A stretch of 64,000 nt of DNA, taken from positions 46,460,057-46,524,056 of the forward strand of contig CP141137.1 of the NCBI GenBank assembly GCA_035236585.1. The letters are read 5' to 3'. Each line of letters starts with the position of its first letter. Position 1 is the stretch's first letter. Shown piece by piece: positions 1-12,192 of the stretch. Origin of the DNA: Warburgia ugandensis (Eukaryota > Streptophyta > Magnoliopsida > Canellales > Canellaceae). The notes beneath the pieces were generated by a model. It made no database searches, had not been told where the DNA came from, and saw only the letters and a program-made list of their open reading frames with translations. The translations under genes and the position numbers were made by a program.

Positions 1-31
1 AATTAGATTAAATTAGATGCTTCGATCCAAT

Positions 32-68
32 ATATATATATATATATATATCATCATCATCATCATCA
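32..68. repeat. (TA)n followed by (ATC)n microsatellite
   Basis: About ten TA units run straight into about six ATC units. The ATC part is the 3' tail of the minus-strand RTE LINE that follows, which ends in TTGATGATG-type repeats as RTE elements do. The TA part probably belongs to the target or grew by slippage. Confidence 0.85.
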
Positions 69-2121
69 AGACCTTATCCCAATTAGGGGTCGGCCACATG
101 AATCTTATTCCTCCATTCCACTCTATTAAATACCATGGCTTCATTTAGTCCCAAAGTTTTTAAGTCTTTCCTTACCACTTCTATCCACATTCTTTTGGGC
201 CTCCCCCTTGCCCTTTTAGAACCTTTAACTTGTATTGCCTCACTCCTAACTGGTGCCATTGTTGGTCTCCTTTGAACATATCCAAACCATCTAAGTCTAA
301 TCTCCTCCATCTTGTTACTTATTGGTGTTATCCCTAAATTTTCTCTAATATTTTCATTTCTAATTTTATCTTTTCTTGTCTTACCACTAATCCATCTCAA
401 CATCCTCATTTTTGCGACACTCATCCTATGAGCATGATGTTCCTTAACTGTCCAACACTCTGATCCATAGAGCATGGCCGGCCTTATAGCCATCCTATAG
501 AATTTTTCCTTTAGTTTGAGTGGCACCCGCCGATCACATAAAACACCCGATGCACATCTCCATTTGTTCCAACCCGCTTGGATTCTCTGGGTAACCTCCC
601 TCTCAATCTCTCCACTCTCATGGATCAATGATCCTAAGTATCGAAAGTAGTCTCTCATGGGGGACCTCTTGGTTATCAATCTTGACTGGTGTTCCACTCC
701 TACTCTCCTTGCTAAAATTACATTTCATATATTCTGTCTTAGTTCGGCTAATTTTAAATCCTTCTGATTCTAATGCTTCGCTCCATAACTCTATCTTTAT
801 GTTTACACCCTCCTTTGTCTTATCAAGTAGGACTATATCATCTGCAAATAGCATGCATCAGGGAATCTCCTCAGGCAGATGTTTTGTTAACTCATCTATA
901 ACTAATGTGAAAAGGTATGGACTCAATGCCGATCCTTGGTGCAATCTGACAGTGACAGGAAAATCACCAGTCACGCCACTAGTGGTCTTAACATTTGTTA
1001 CTGCTCCCTCATACATATTTTTAATTATGTTTATATACTCCTGAGAAACCCCTTTACCACCCAACATCCTCCATATTAACTCTCTAGGGACTCTATCATA
1101 AGCTTTCTCTAAGTCAATAAAAACCATGTGCATGTATTTTCTCCTCTCCCTATATTTCTCTACTAATTGTCTTAGTAAGAAAATAGCTTCCATGGTAGAC
1201 CTCCCAGGCATGAAACCAAAGTGATTCTCTGATACACTTGTTTCATGTCGTAGCCTCTTCTCAATCACTCTTTCAAAAAGTTTCATGGTGTGGCTCATAA
1301 GTTTGATCCCTCGGTAATTAGTGCAGCTCTGAATGTCTCCTTTATTCTTATAGATTAGTACAATAGAGCTTTTCCTCCACTCATTAGGCATTTTCTTTGA
1401 TTTTATGATCTTGTTAAACAACTTGGTCAACCAAACTACTCCAATATCTCCCATATGCTTCCAAACCTCTATTGGTAGCCCATCAGGCCCCATGGCCTTT
1501 CCTGATTTCATCTTTCTCAAACCCTCTTTTACTTCAAGTATTCTAATCCTACGTTCATATCTATAATATGCAGTGTTATTTAGATTTATAGTATTTTCAA
1601 TCCCTATATTCTCAGGGCCATTGTCATTTAACAATTTTTGAAAATATATTTTCCACCTTTGTTTGATCTCATCATCTTTGACTAATACCCTTTGATCATC
1701 ACTTCTAATGCACCTAACATGCTCTAAGTCCTTACCCTTCTGTTCTCTTACTTTTGCAAGTTTAAACACATCTTTCTCACATTATCTTGTTCCTAGTCTA
1801 TTATAGAGCTCATCATATGCTTTAAGTTTAGCCTCACTTACTATTCTCTTAGCAACGTTTTTAGTATTCTTATATTGTTCATAGTTTTCATTATTTCTAA
1901 TCTTCTGCCATGCTTTAAAACGCATTTGTTTTTCTTTAATAGCTTTTTGCATTGTTTATTCCACCACCATGTTTCCTTTGTTAATAGCCTTTTACCTTTA
2001 GATACTCTTAAGACATCTTTTGCCACTTTCTTAATGGACTCAGCCATATTAGTCCACATGGTATTTACTTCTGTTTCATAGTTCCAATTTCCTTCTACCA
2101 TCAACTTATTTTTAAATGAGG

Positions 2122-3195
2122 TTATTTTCTCTCCTTTAAGTTCCACCACTTAGTTTTTGGATGTGTATTAAGTTCAGTTCTTTTACTCCATCTTTTGATA
2201 TGAATATCCATAACCATTAACCTATGTTGTGAGGTTAAACTCTCACCGGGTATCACCTTACAATCCTTACATATAGATCGTTCATTATTCCTAAGTAGAA
2301 AAAAGTCTATTTGGCTTTTATGAAGTCCACTTTTAAAGGTTATTAAGTGTTCATCCCTCTTCTTAAAGAGTGTATTTGCAATGGATAGGTTATATGACAA
2401 AGCAAAATCGAGGATATTCTCCCCCATCTCGTTTCGTTCACCTATACCATACCCTCCGTGTATGTTATCATATCCTTCCTTATCTTTTCCTACATGACCA
2501 TTTAAGTCTGCTCCTATAAATATCCCCTCAGTGTTGGGATTTTCTTGCATGACTCCCTCCATATCTCCCCAAAACTGTCTCTTAATTATATCTTGTAACC
2601 CTACTTGTGGTGCATATGCACTTATAATATTTATAATATGCTCTCCTAGAATCATTTTTATTATTATAATTCTATCACTGAGTCTTTTAACGTCCACAAC
2701 TTTATCCATTAATTCCTTATCCACTATTATTCCTACACCATTTCTATTATTTTCCTTTCCTACGTACCATAATTTATACCCATCTATTTCTCTAACTTTA
2801 GCCCCTTTCCACTTGGTTTCTTGGATACAAGCGATGTTGACTCTCCTACGTTTCGTCGTGTCTACTAACTCCAAACTCTTACCTGTTAGTGTCCCTATAT
2901 TCCATGTAGCGATGCGAATTTTATGTTTTGGAGATACCCTATTTACTATCGCCTTTCTCGACCTCCATGGTATGAACCCATGTCTACTTTTCACTGCACT
3001 TGGGTTTTGATGCAGGGTGTAGCTTCCGAGGGGACGCTCTAGCAGCCCTTGCCCATTTTTCACTATACCTGAGATCCGATGTAGCGCGTCGTTTCTGGGA
3101 GAACGCCCTAGCAACCCTTGCCTATTTTTCACTGCATCCAGGATCCGATGCAGCGCGTCGCTTATGGGGAACACCCTAGCTTGAGCGAATTTCAT
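2122..3195 (-). CDS. RTE LINE endonuclease open segment with 23-residue N-terminal repeats
   Basis: A 357-residue open segment at the 5' end of the LINE. Residues about 1-75 are three copies of a 23-residue unit (core DALHRI..VKN.QGLL), encoded by a 69-bp tandem repeat. Residues about 90-340 are the endonuclease, which nicks target DNA to prime reverse transcription. Visible motifs are the Asn of IATWNIGTL, the Glu of QETKW, Asp and Asn in GADLNGHVG, and the His of SQHRLMVMDI. The Met at 3193-3195 is the first ATG of the frame, and whether it is the true start is not known. The frame ends in KWWNLKERK, after which the element continues in another frame. Confidence 0.85.
   Translation of the reverse strand: MKFAQARVFPISDALHRILDAVKNRQGLLGRSPRNDALHRISGIVKNGQGLLERPLGSYTLHQNPSAVKSRHGFIPWRSRKAIVNRVSPKHKIRIATWNIGTLTGKSLELVDTTKRRRVNIACIQETKWKGAKVREIDGYKLWYVGKENNRNGVGIIVDKELMDKVVDVKRLSDRIIIIKMILGEHIINIISAYAPQVGLQDIIKRQFWGDMEGVMQENPNTEGIFIGADLNGHVGKDKEGYDNIHGGYGIGERNEMGENILDFALSYNLSIANTLFKKRDEHLITFKSGLHKSQIDFFLLRNNERSICKDCKVIPGESLTSQHRLMVMDIHIKRWSKRTELNTHPKTKWWNLKERK
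2981..3185 (-). repeat. 69-bp in-frame tandem repeat, three copies
   Basis: Units begin near 2981, 3050 and 3119, exactly 69 bp apart. Each contains a TTTTTCACT-type start and an ending like CCCTAGCA. They encode 23-residue repeats at the LINE N-terminus. The two units nearest the 5' end are most alike. Confidence 0.85.
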
Positions 3196-3214
3196 TTTTC
3201 TATTTATGTCATGT

Positions 3215-3589
3215 TGGGGTTGCCATAGTTTTTAAAAAGCTGAAGATGATTTTCATTAAAATCATCTTCAGCTTCACCCTTGTTGGCTGGCTACCTGACG
3301 CAAGGGTGGCCATATTTTAAGAAGCTGAAGCTGAAGATGATTTTTATTTCTTCCTCACAAACTAATATACAAATGCATATTTATTAGTAAGAAAGAAATA
3401 ATAGAATCATCTTCAACTTCCCCCTTGCCGGCTGGCTACCTGACACAAGGGTTGCCATCTTTTAAAAAGCTAGAGATGATTTTCATTTCTTCCTCACAAA
3501 CTAATATACAAATGCATATTCATTTGTAAGAAAGAAATAATAAAATCATCTTCAACTTCCCCCTTGCCGACTGGCACCTGACGCAAGAC
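3215..3589. repeat. Tandem array of a ~95-bp foldback (MITE-like) unit, period 139 bp
   Basis: Two full units begin at 3330 and 3469, 139 bp apart. Each is almost a complete palindrome: arms GCTGAAGATGATT and AATCATCTTCAAC surround a second inverted pair around ATTTCTT and AAGAAAGAAAT. A collapsed unit at 3239-3272 keeps only a perfect 15-bp hairpin with a 4-base loop. The units are separated by a conserved spacer (CCTTGCCGGCTGGCTACCTG). There is no coding capacity. It resembles a foldback MITE caught in tandem. Confidence 0.75.
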
Positions 3590-4356
3590 CCTCCTCCTTT
3601 TTTATCCGGGCTTGGGACCGGCATATTGGTAATGTCTTCTTTTTCATCAAGGAAATGCCCATGTAAGATCCCCCTTTTCTTTTCTTTTTTTGTGTTATCT
3701 TATTTTACATCACGGGAATGCCATGTATTTGTGCTTATTTACAAAATATCCTTGCTGATTTCTTCTTAAATGAGATAGAATTGAAGGCCATTTTGTTGAA
3801 TGAAACTAGCTTCTGGGGAGAAAGCATTCATTTCACCTCAGATTGAATCTCTTTCCCATCTAAAATTAAATTTCCTCTTTCCCTTTGGCCAAAATCCTTG
3901 ATTTCTGACAAGTTTTCCCACCCGTTCTACTGGACCAGATTGATTCTCCTTGTTTCACTCCAAAACTATTAGTTGTCCTGGTGAGCTACTGTTTATGGCA
4001 AGCTCCATTTCCAGCGAGTTCCTCTTTGAAAGCTAGTCTCTCCCTCCCTCCCTCTATGTGTGTGTGTTTTCCTCCTTTATCCCAGGAACCCAATTTGAAG
4101 CATGATGGCTTCTAGAGTTCTTCAGTTCTTCTATAGGTGTGAAATTATAAATTTATTGTCACTAGTTTCGAAGTTTGATAGTGAAATGAGAGACTAATAA
4201 GTATGATTCATCTTTGATAGTTATGTTGTCTCATTTTTTGTGAATGTGAACTGGGATGCTTGTGAATTTTTGTAATTGCTTATTTTTAATCTTTATTTTA
4301 TGGTTCTATTAGGATTCTAGTTATGTGTTTTGCTTAAAAAATATACTTCTATTAGT
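3590..4356 (+). other. Intron sequence, nothing recognised
   Basis: AT-rich sequence with a CT-rich stretch near 4035-4080. I found no exon of the HDDC2-like gene here, nor any repeat relative elsewhere in the window. Confidence 0.5.
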
Positions 4357-4370
4357 CTATTTCTGATTCT

Positions 4371-4556
4371 GAAGGGGAACCTTGGCGCAACGGTAAAAGT
4401 TGTCGTCATGTGACCTTGAGGTCATGGGTTTAAGGCGTGGAATCAGCCTCTTGCAAAATGCAAGGTAAGGCTGCCTATTATAGGCCCTTGTGGTCCGCCC
4501 CTTCCCCGGACCCCGCATAGGCGGGAGCTTTGTGCACAGGGGCTGCCCTTTTTAGG
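4371..4556 (+). mobile_element. Au SINE, full length
   Basis: tRNA-derived SINE with the Au family head (GGGAACCTTGGCGCAACGG), a B-box-like GGTCATGGGTTTAAGG, the body CCTCTTGCAAAATGCAAGG and the 3' end GGGGCTGCCCTTTTT. It is flanked by a perfect 14-bp target-site duplication, CTATTTCTGATTCT, at 4357-4370 and 4557-4570. It lies in an intron of the HDDC2-like gene in the sense direction. Confidence 0.95.
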
Positions 4557-4953
4557 CTATTTCTGATTCTCTAATGTTTTGTTATTTTTACATTTCTATA
4601 TTTTTTTAATAATTTGGTGCTTCCCTCTTTCTGGAAAAAAGAGGGCTGAATTCCACTTCCACTTTCTGCTTCTGAATCCACACCACACCTGCTTTGCTTT
4701 TGGAATGTAAATGGTAAGCATGAATTTGGAAATAATTTTGGCTAGTGAATATCCTGTATATAGGTCGAGATCTGTTCTTTCTTGAAGTGTGGGCACATGT
4801 AGTTCACACTTTATAGTAACAAACTTTGGCTTGCATTTGTAAAAAAATTTATCTATTGAAATCACCCAATTTATTAGTTAATTGAGATGTTTTCATGCCT
4901 ACATTTTGTGTTGGTGGTGGTTGGAGTTTAACATCCATTTTTGGTTTTGGCAG

Positions 4954-7900
4954 CTATTGTTGGTGATATCACACCCTCAGATGGTGTGCCTAAGGCAGAA
5001 AAGAGTAGACGTGAACAAGCAGCTCTAACTGAAATGTGCGAAGTCCTTGGGGGAGGATTGAGGGGTATGCTTAGTGGTTATGATCTTCTGTCTGTACTTA
5101 CATGCTTAGTTCACTAGTTACATGCTCTAACTGCTATTATGTTTTTCTACAGCTGAAGAAATACAAGAACTTTGGGCAGAGTATGAGAACAATTCCTCTG
5201 TGGAGGCTAATCTGGTGAAAGATTTTGATAAAGTATGTTGTGATTGCTCTTTGTTTATAGACTGTGGCAGCTTGTGTGTGGCTCATGGCTCATGTTTGAA
5301 TTTTTTCATTTCATAACAAAAAGCTTATGTGGTGGAACTCGTAATTGTAATTGCACTTTGAAAAGCCTCTTATACTCATACTTTTTTTAGTTTTACATAC
5401 ATCCGACCATTATCTTATTGGTGACATGTTTATTGAATCAACTTTCCTGATCTTGATGTTTCACTTTCAGTTATAAGAAAATCATGTGACATTTCAGTAT
5501 GAGAAACTTCAGATATTGCAGCAAGGTTTTTTTTGAGAGGCAATATCTGATATTTACTGGAAGTTCAATTTATGTCCGCATTGCTGTTGATGGTTCTTGC
5601 TAAAGAATTTTTATGTTGTAAGCCTCTTTGTTTAATGATTCATTTATGTATGTAGCATTCTGTAATTTCTTGAACATGAGCCTGTATAGGTGATAAGATG
5701 GGGGCACAAGGTGAAGTTTCCAGGAGTCACGAATTCCTCCTCTTCCTTTTCAGAACCCTTCTATTCTTTTAGTTCTCCCTTTCCTTTTCTCTTTTGTATT
5801 TCATCTTGGCTCTCCATTTGTTTCTCGTCCTTATATTGCTTGACATGGAATTAAAGCCAGATCTATGAGAAAGTTCTGATCTAATTTGGTTCTTTATTGT
5901 TTAGATACCTAGGCTAGATATATTCTCCCTGTTACTTGCCTTAAGGTTTCTCTTGTATGGGTTTTGCTACTTAAATATTGAGATTTCTCTCTTATGCAGA
6001 CAACTGCATGACGCCCTCCATGTTATTGTGTTTGGGAGTGCCTTGGTGAGGTTATTCCTGCTCATGAAAAACCCAAGGAGAAATAGTGGGAGATTAGGTG
6101 TTGAGCATTCTTTGAAGCTAAAGAAGGAACATGGTGCATATACAGATGAGAGGACACTAACCTGTGGTTTTAATTTGATCTGATTATCTTTATGCTGATG
6201 TGCTTCCTTTTCTCTAGGAATTAAGTGGCTACATTCTGCTAATTTTATGAAGTTTAAGAACCATCAACTGGTGAACAGAATCTGGTGCCTTTTTCCATGG
6301 TGCACCAAGTGTGCTGCCTAGTTCATGTGATCGCCCTGCTTCACTACTGTTTGTCTAGTCTAAGTGTTGCCTGGTTCATGTGACCTGGTTGTTGCTCTCT
6401 TTATATGATCTGATTGCCACTCTGTTGTGCAATCTATGATATGGTTCTAACACTGTAGCAGGTGAAAGTAGGGCTATTTTAAACAACCTTGTGGAGATGA
6501 AAGATGAAGGTTTTTACTGAAGATGGACCATACTAGCAACAAATCTGTTGGTAATTATGAAAAGTAGCAAAGAGAGTACTTTTGAATTATGACCAGGGTT
6601 ACCAAATAATATGAAATCCAAGGGAATACATTATTGTGTTACCTTTCTTGAGAATAAGTTGATGTTTCAACGATGATATGGTTGCAAGTTTGAGCACTGG
6701 ATTAATCTTCGCAGTCTGGAAAGAACTAAATATGTACCAGCAATTGACCTCCTACATTGACATCTTTAGGAACCAAAAGTAGAAGTGTAGTATTCAAAGT
6801 TCATCTTTAGATGCAGATTGGATTGTCATTCTATTTCTGTGCTAATCCTGGCTAGTCAACATCTTCCTTTCCTCAATAAGTATTTATTCTCATCTTAATT
6901 GAATCAAGATGTCTAAATCCTCTGACTCTAAGGGTAGATGAAGAATCTGCCTCATCAAATTCATGAGGCAGTGGTCGTGTGGGCTGCCTGTGGTAGAACT
7001 GCTGATGGTTGTTGGTGTTAAATAATGGGAGGTAGTGACAGTGATTGAGTGCTGGTACTATAGATTGTATTCAATTCTCCAATATGCTACATATATGAGA
7101 ACTGGTGGAGCACGTTTAGTAAACCTGCTTAAATTAATGTGGGTTGATGAGACCAAGCTGGTTGCTGTAATAGAATGATCTAAATCTATGATCATTTTGC
7201 TTAGTTTCTGTTGTATGGTTATATCTTACAAAAACCTTGATAAGAATTCCAGCTTAACTAGTTGCTTACAATTAGGAATTTCTACCAGAAGGTAAAGTTT
7301 CCCTGTAAAGGCTACTGTCCACTTTGTTGAAAGATGATAAAGTCCTTCATCACAGACTCGTCGAAATATTGGGATTTGAGTTGATGATATCAAACTGTTT
7401 GCTGCAGTAGAATGTTCTAAATCTATGATCACTTTGCTTAGTTTCTGTTGTTTGGTTTAATCTTACAAAACCCTTGGTAAGAATTCCAGTTTAGCTATTG
7501 CTTCCGATTAGTGACTGCTACTAGAAGGCAAAGTTTCCTAGCAACTCTCCAGTTTGTTGTAAGTTGTTTGAAGCACTTAGTTTCTTGCTGGCCTTGGAAA
7601 AAGAGTGAGGCTAGTTATGATGCTTTTTTGCACTGGAATAGACACAATATTGGGCCTGCAAGGAAGACTGCTGTAGATTTTGGTGAGAAGCTGAATGATA
7701 TGCACTGTTAGTATTCTGTTTCTGAATTGAAGATCTATGGGCAATGTTGACTTGATTTAAGAGGATTCTTCTATTTTGATAATTTTTTGCTTTGGGATAA
7801 ACTGATTGACAGGGTAATATTAGCCTTAAAAGTTCCAACTTGAAATCTTACTGAAAGAGTTCACTGTTGTGTTGAAAACAAGGTTTATTGATTGAGTAAA

Positions 7901-9933
7901 TGTTCATTGAGTTGACACAATTCTTTAATTGCTGTAGCCAATATTTAGCTGTAGAGCCTGAACAATCAAGGTTTTGCATGGAGCTGAATCTGATTCAGAT
8001 AGATGTATCCTTCAATTATGTTGAGATTACTTCACAGTTTTGTAACAGTACAACAGCTGCCTTTTTAAGGGCAGTCAACTTTGGAATCTTGATTGTTTCT
8101 CTAGAGAAAGGATTATTCTAGAGCTACATGGTGGAAATCATCAACAGCCTTAGAGTTACATTGGGCATCGGTGGAGGGATGATACCTTTTCCAAGGATTC
8201 ACAATAACATATTGATGCCTATATCAGAAATGTTGAGTTTAGCTAATATTAAAGGCCAAATATGAAGGATTTTGACACTACATGCACTTGATGATTGCTG
8301 AAGTCCAATGGAGGATGCTGGAATGGCATTATGGTGTTGCATGGCTTCTAAAGTATGGGTTCATTTTCGTCATTACTTATATCTTCTCTAAGTGGCATTG
8401 TGGCACATTTCATCCCATGAAAGATGCTCAATGCTTAATTTTCAGTCAAAGCATAGTATCCAAATGCAAAATGCAGACTCAGCTCTCTCTCTCTCTCTCT
8501 CCTTTTCTAAATGGTGGGTGGACTCAAGCCCCCAACCTTGCCGCATAATATTTAATGTCAGAATTTCTGTGGTTTTTTCCGCTTGAAAGACTCTTTTCAT
8601 GGACTAGGCAAAACTTGCTGAGTCCAAGAAACTGTGGAAACCTGAAGCTGCATTTGCTCAGCTAAGTTTTTCTCTGAGTTGATGAGTTTCAATACCATGC
8701 TTCAGAGTAGTTGCAAGTACATATTGTTCTTAAGATGATTATTGCATCATGAGACAAGTTCCATATTGCAGGAGCTCTTCTTTACCTTCAATTAGCAATG
8801 AGTGCTGTTAGCTGCAATTTGGGTGGAAATGGGACATAGCAGTGTCATAACTTGAGGTTGCATTCAACTATTCAAGGAATTGGTCAACAAGGAGGGCACC
8901 ATTTAGTGTTGCGTCTGGAGAGCTTCCAATGCATCCTGTGGTTTGTTGTTTTATTGGGATGTCGTAGGCTGAGATGGATATGGGTTTATCATTTTTGTGG
9001 GATATTAAGTGATGAAGCTTATTCTGAGAAGGCTGAACCCCACAAGCGTAAACAAGAACCATTCAAAGTAGGAGATTTGGTCAACATCTTACACGAGGTA
9101 ATCTAGGATGCATATGATTGCTCAATTGAGTTGAAGGTCTCACCGAGCAAAGGAAATTGAAGGAAATACATCCACTTGAATCCATTGCATTAAAAAGTTG
9201 ATCGAGCAAGTTCTCCATAGAATATGCATGTGATTGTGGTATGTATTTGGGTATTCGGGGGGGTTGGTGTGGGAGCTGCTGCTGATGCATTCCTAGAGCC
9301 TCCATTGGCATCCAACTACAATGCAGCTTCACATTTACAGGAGGAGAGTGGGCCTTGAAATTGGCTGGTGCCCAGTCATCATATATTTTGAGCTTCCTGG
9401 TGGGGTTTCTTTGTAAATTAGGCGATTTTGGTGAATTTAGGGGTGTTCTTGTCAGAGGATTAGAGAAAGTTCTGCAATTCGTATGTAGGACTTCATATAT
9501 TTTAATTTCATTACAACGAACTGGTTATCTCAGGTTAGGGGTTGAAACTGGCTACTAACAGAGGTTATAGCTTGGGTCTGAATTTACCTGAAGCTCTATA
9601 CATATGTACACTTGCAGGGACTGATTTGATTAATGGATTGCAAGTTTCTTCTCTCTCTTTCCATTTCTTCTTTTGTTTTTCCTTGTTTGCATCATGGTGG
9701 GGTGCTAAACTAACATGTCAAGTCTTATTCCATTTCTGTTCTATTTCTCCTCTATTGCATTGTTTTTCTGCCAATTTGAGTACTGCTCGTGGGTTGCTTC
9801 ACTTAATGTTATCATTTTTTTCTTTTTTTCCTTACATCATGCCTAATCATATGCACTCATTGCTAATACTCTCATATGACCATAATGACATGTGTCATTC
9901 ATTCTTCAGGGAATTCTCTCTGATGCTGTCTAT

Positions 9934-9968
<35 letters not shown>

Positions 9969-12192
9969 TATATCATAGAATACGATGTTTACTGTAATTT
10001 AGGTTTAGAAACTTTATAATCAGCAATCATTCTGATCCAGGTGGAAATGATTCTGCAAGCATTGGAGTATGAAGCTGGTAAGTGCTTTGCATTTGAATGT
10101 CTACATTTCTTGAAATTTATTTTGTCAATCAATGATAAATGAGAGATAAATGCAAATAGAGTTAGATTCCTCAAAATTTTAGTTCTAGATATGTGCTTAT
10201 TAACAAACATTATGAGCTTAATGTGTTTGAGGTACTCAGTTTTGTTAGTTTCCCTGACATGGAATGTATAACATAAGTTGTTTGACGTGCTGGCCTAAGG
10301 CATCATAGATGTTTGCTATAACTATTAAGATATCAATTGATTAACCTCTGATTGGGAAGCCATTTGGGGATTTCAGTGCAAAAATGTTTCATAGTTTGAA
10401 GACTACTGTGGCCAGGCAGAATCTGATTGTGGTTTTGTGGATTTAAATCGAATCCAGATGGGACTTCTTGAGGCAACTGTGGACCTGCTTGCATTAATGT
10501 TACTTTTTAAGAATGACAACACATAGATCATGAATGTGTTATTAGCACCATAAGTTGTGAATTTTGCTAACGTGGAAGTTTATGCTATTCTCTCAGCTTG
10601 ACCCGTTCAAATTGTCCATTATGTGTCTTTGAATAGAGGGCGACTCTTCCTTCAGAATTTTTATAAAGTTGAAATCTACCTTCTTACTATCCTTTCAATT
10701 GTATTGTTGTTCTCAGTGTAGTTCTTCAATGTGATGAGTTGGGGTTCTTTTAAGTCTTCAAGTACTTGGACATTAGCCATTCTTTTGGAGATTTGGAGTT
10801 TGGAGAACATATAAACTCCTGTTAAAATCATGTTTGTTTGGAGCACAGTGATATTCCAGATTCTTGGACGATGAAGGGATGGTATAACTACTTGCTATAA
10901 CACCTTGGGTTTAACATCACTTATGGTAGCCTCACCTCCGTTTTTAGCAACACATCCACCCAGCTATTGGAAATTCACTTGGTTACGAAAGATACTCAAT
11001 TAGTACATATGGCTGGTTACGAACAACTGAACTACATGCATGTAATCATATGGGTTCTCCAGGTAATGGTTTAAACAGTACTAATGTCTCGAACGTGCAC
11101 GAACTGCTCTTTATGATGTGTCTTCAAGGAATTTTGACTCTAAAATAGGCCTCTGAATACCATTTCTGTAGGTCAAGGAAGAGATTGACAGAAGCTCATG
11201 TAGGTTTTCAGTTCATCAACTCCCTGTTTCCTAAATGTTCCCATTCCTCACCCTTATCCTCATGTGAAGTTCCCCAATGTTCTCGTCATTGATGTCCATG
11301 TTTTCCTTCCTTTTCTGAATCTGTTTGCTAGGTGGGGCCTGGTAGGCAGGCATACTCCACATCTCTTCTGCTCCATGAAAAACTTGTCGACTGTCTTCAT
11401 GAATTCTCAGGAAGCCTTATTCTTGTATCTCAATGCAGTTGAGACCCTGATGTCACTGTTATCTTCATGCATACTACTAAAACTGATGGAACTTGCACTG
11501 AGTTGTTGCTCCAGACATATTTATGGGTTGAAGCACGAGGTGGCAGCGGAGGTAGAGGGGTGGTGGAGAGATTGTTCTATTTTGAGCCTTTTCACATAAA
11601 AGAAGTCAGATCTTAAGAATTTTCTTGAAAAATAAATGGTCTAGTGGATTGGAAAAGCAATGGATGGGTGGGTGGAATGGTCACCTCTAAATAAGTTGGT
11701 GTTGCATGGGAAATTTTGGGAGCTGAACAAATTGGTATCTCCGACTGCAATCTGAGATCTGTTAGTCCTGCAGTTATTTCTGAGTGCATGAAGGACATAT
11801 CAGGTCTGTGAAATATTGAGAACAAGTTTCAACAAAACGACAGGCAGTTTATATTTCAATTTTGTGATACATAACTACGCACCTGTGTTTTACTTCAAAA
11901 TAGTGTTTGCTTCATTCTGGTTTCTGATTCTAACCTGAACGCAGAGCACGGAAAGGTGCTGGACGAATTTTTCCTTTCTACAGCAGGTACCAGCTGACTG
12001 TTTTGACTTGGATAGAAAAAGAAAAGAAATATCTCTGATCATGAATCTCATTTCATTTCAATCTCTGTGTTTTTTCTGGTTGTCAGACGCGTTTTTTCCT
12101 CTGCAGGGAAGTTTCAGACTGAAATTGGGAGGAGTTGGGCTGCCGAGGTGAATTCCAGAAGAAATATGAAGCTAGGCAATGGGTTTAATTGA
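4954..12192 (+). CDS. HDDC2: HD domain-containing protein 2-like 5'-deoxynucleotidase, 3' exons only
   Basis: Five coding exons can be placed: 4954-5064, 5153-5232, 10041-10077, 11945-11986 and 12107-12192 (stop 12190-12192). All have AG/GT borders and compatible phases. They read AIVGDITPSDGVPKAEKSRREQ, then AEEIQELWAEYENNSSVEA with VKDFDK, VEMILQALEYEA, EHGKVLDEFFLSTAG, and KFQTEIGRSWAAEVNSRRN. This matches the C-terminal half of HDDC2/YfbR-type HD phosphohydrolases, which dephosphorylate deoxynucleoside 5'-monophosphates. The Asp of KDFDK is the expected last metal ligand. The His-Asp pair that names the domain must lie in an exon upstream of the window, since the first exon here begins with two bases completing an Ala codon. 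Intron 5233-10040 is 4.8 kb. No lesion is seen in these exons. Confidence 0.88.
7139..7590. repeat. 238-bp tandem duplication, two diverged copies
   Basis: The stretch from GGGTTGATGAGACCAAGCTG at about 7141 recurs from about 7378, with shared blocks such as CTAAATCTATGATCA and TTGCTTAGTTTCTGTTGT. The offset is 238 bp and the copies have clearly diverged. Confidence 0.85.
8482..8502. repeat. Short (TC)n microsatellite
   Basis: About ten CT units within the intron. Confidence 0.85.
9931..9970. repeat. (TTTA)n microsatellite
   Basis: About ten uninterrupted TTTA units, about 70 bases before the VEMILQ exon. Confidence 0.95.
10078..11944 (+). other. 1.9-kb intron of the HDDC2-like gene
   Basis: GTAAGT donor and GCAG acceptor. 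An open stretch at 11264-11599 has no recognisable domain and is judged to be chance. Confidence 0.7.

Larger units (their letters stand above)
51..3198 (-). mobile_element. RTE-type LINE, nearly full length, decayed
   Basis: Non-LTR retrotransposon read on the minus strand. An apurinic-type endonuclease lies in 3195-2122 (motifs IATWNIGTL, QETKW, GADLNGHVG). Reverse transcriptase lies in 1769-858 (MVFIDLEKAYDRVPRE, QGSALSPYLF) and continues at 854-618 with FADDIVLL. The C-terminal part is at 697-83. The 3' end is a TTGATGATG-type tail typical of the RTE clade. The element is dead: the frame changes near 2140, stops lie near 1840, a TGA stands where a Trp would be expected just before the FADD motif, and the frame changes again between about 620 and 700. 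The exact 5' end and the target-site duplication were not found. It probably sits in an intron of the HDDC2-like gene, whose next exon starts at 4954. Three shorter copies of the family lie at 20018, 37385 and 49068. Confidence 0.9.
5233..10040 (+). other. 4.8-kb intron of the HDDC2-like gene
   Basis: Donor GTATGT follows FDK and acceptor CCAG precedes VEMILQ. Short open stretches inside (for example 5953-6183 and 8852-9106) resemble no family I know. The intron contains a 238-bp tandem duplication, a TC run and a TTTA run, listed separately. Confidence 0.75.

Noticed and set aside
5953-6183. 76-codon open frame in the HDDC2-like intron
   Set aside because: No recognisable domain or splice logic, and it lies in the middle of a well-bounded intron.
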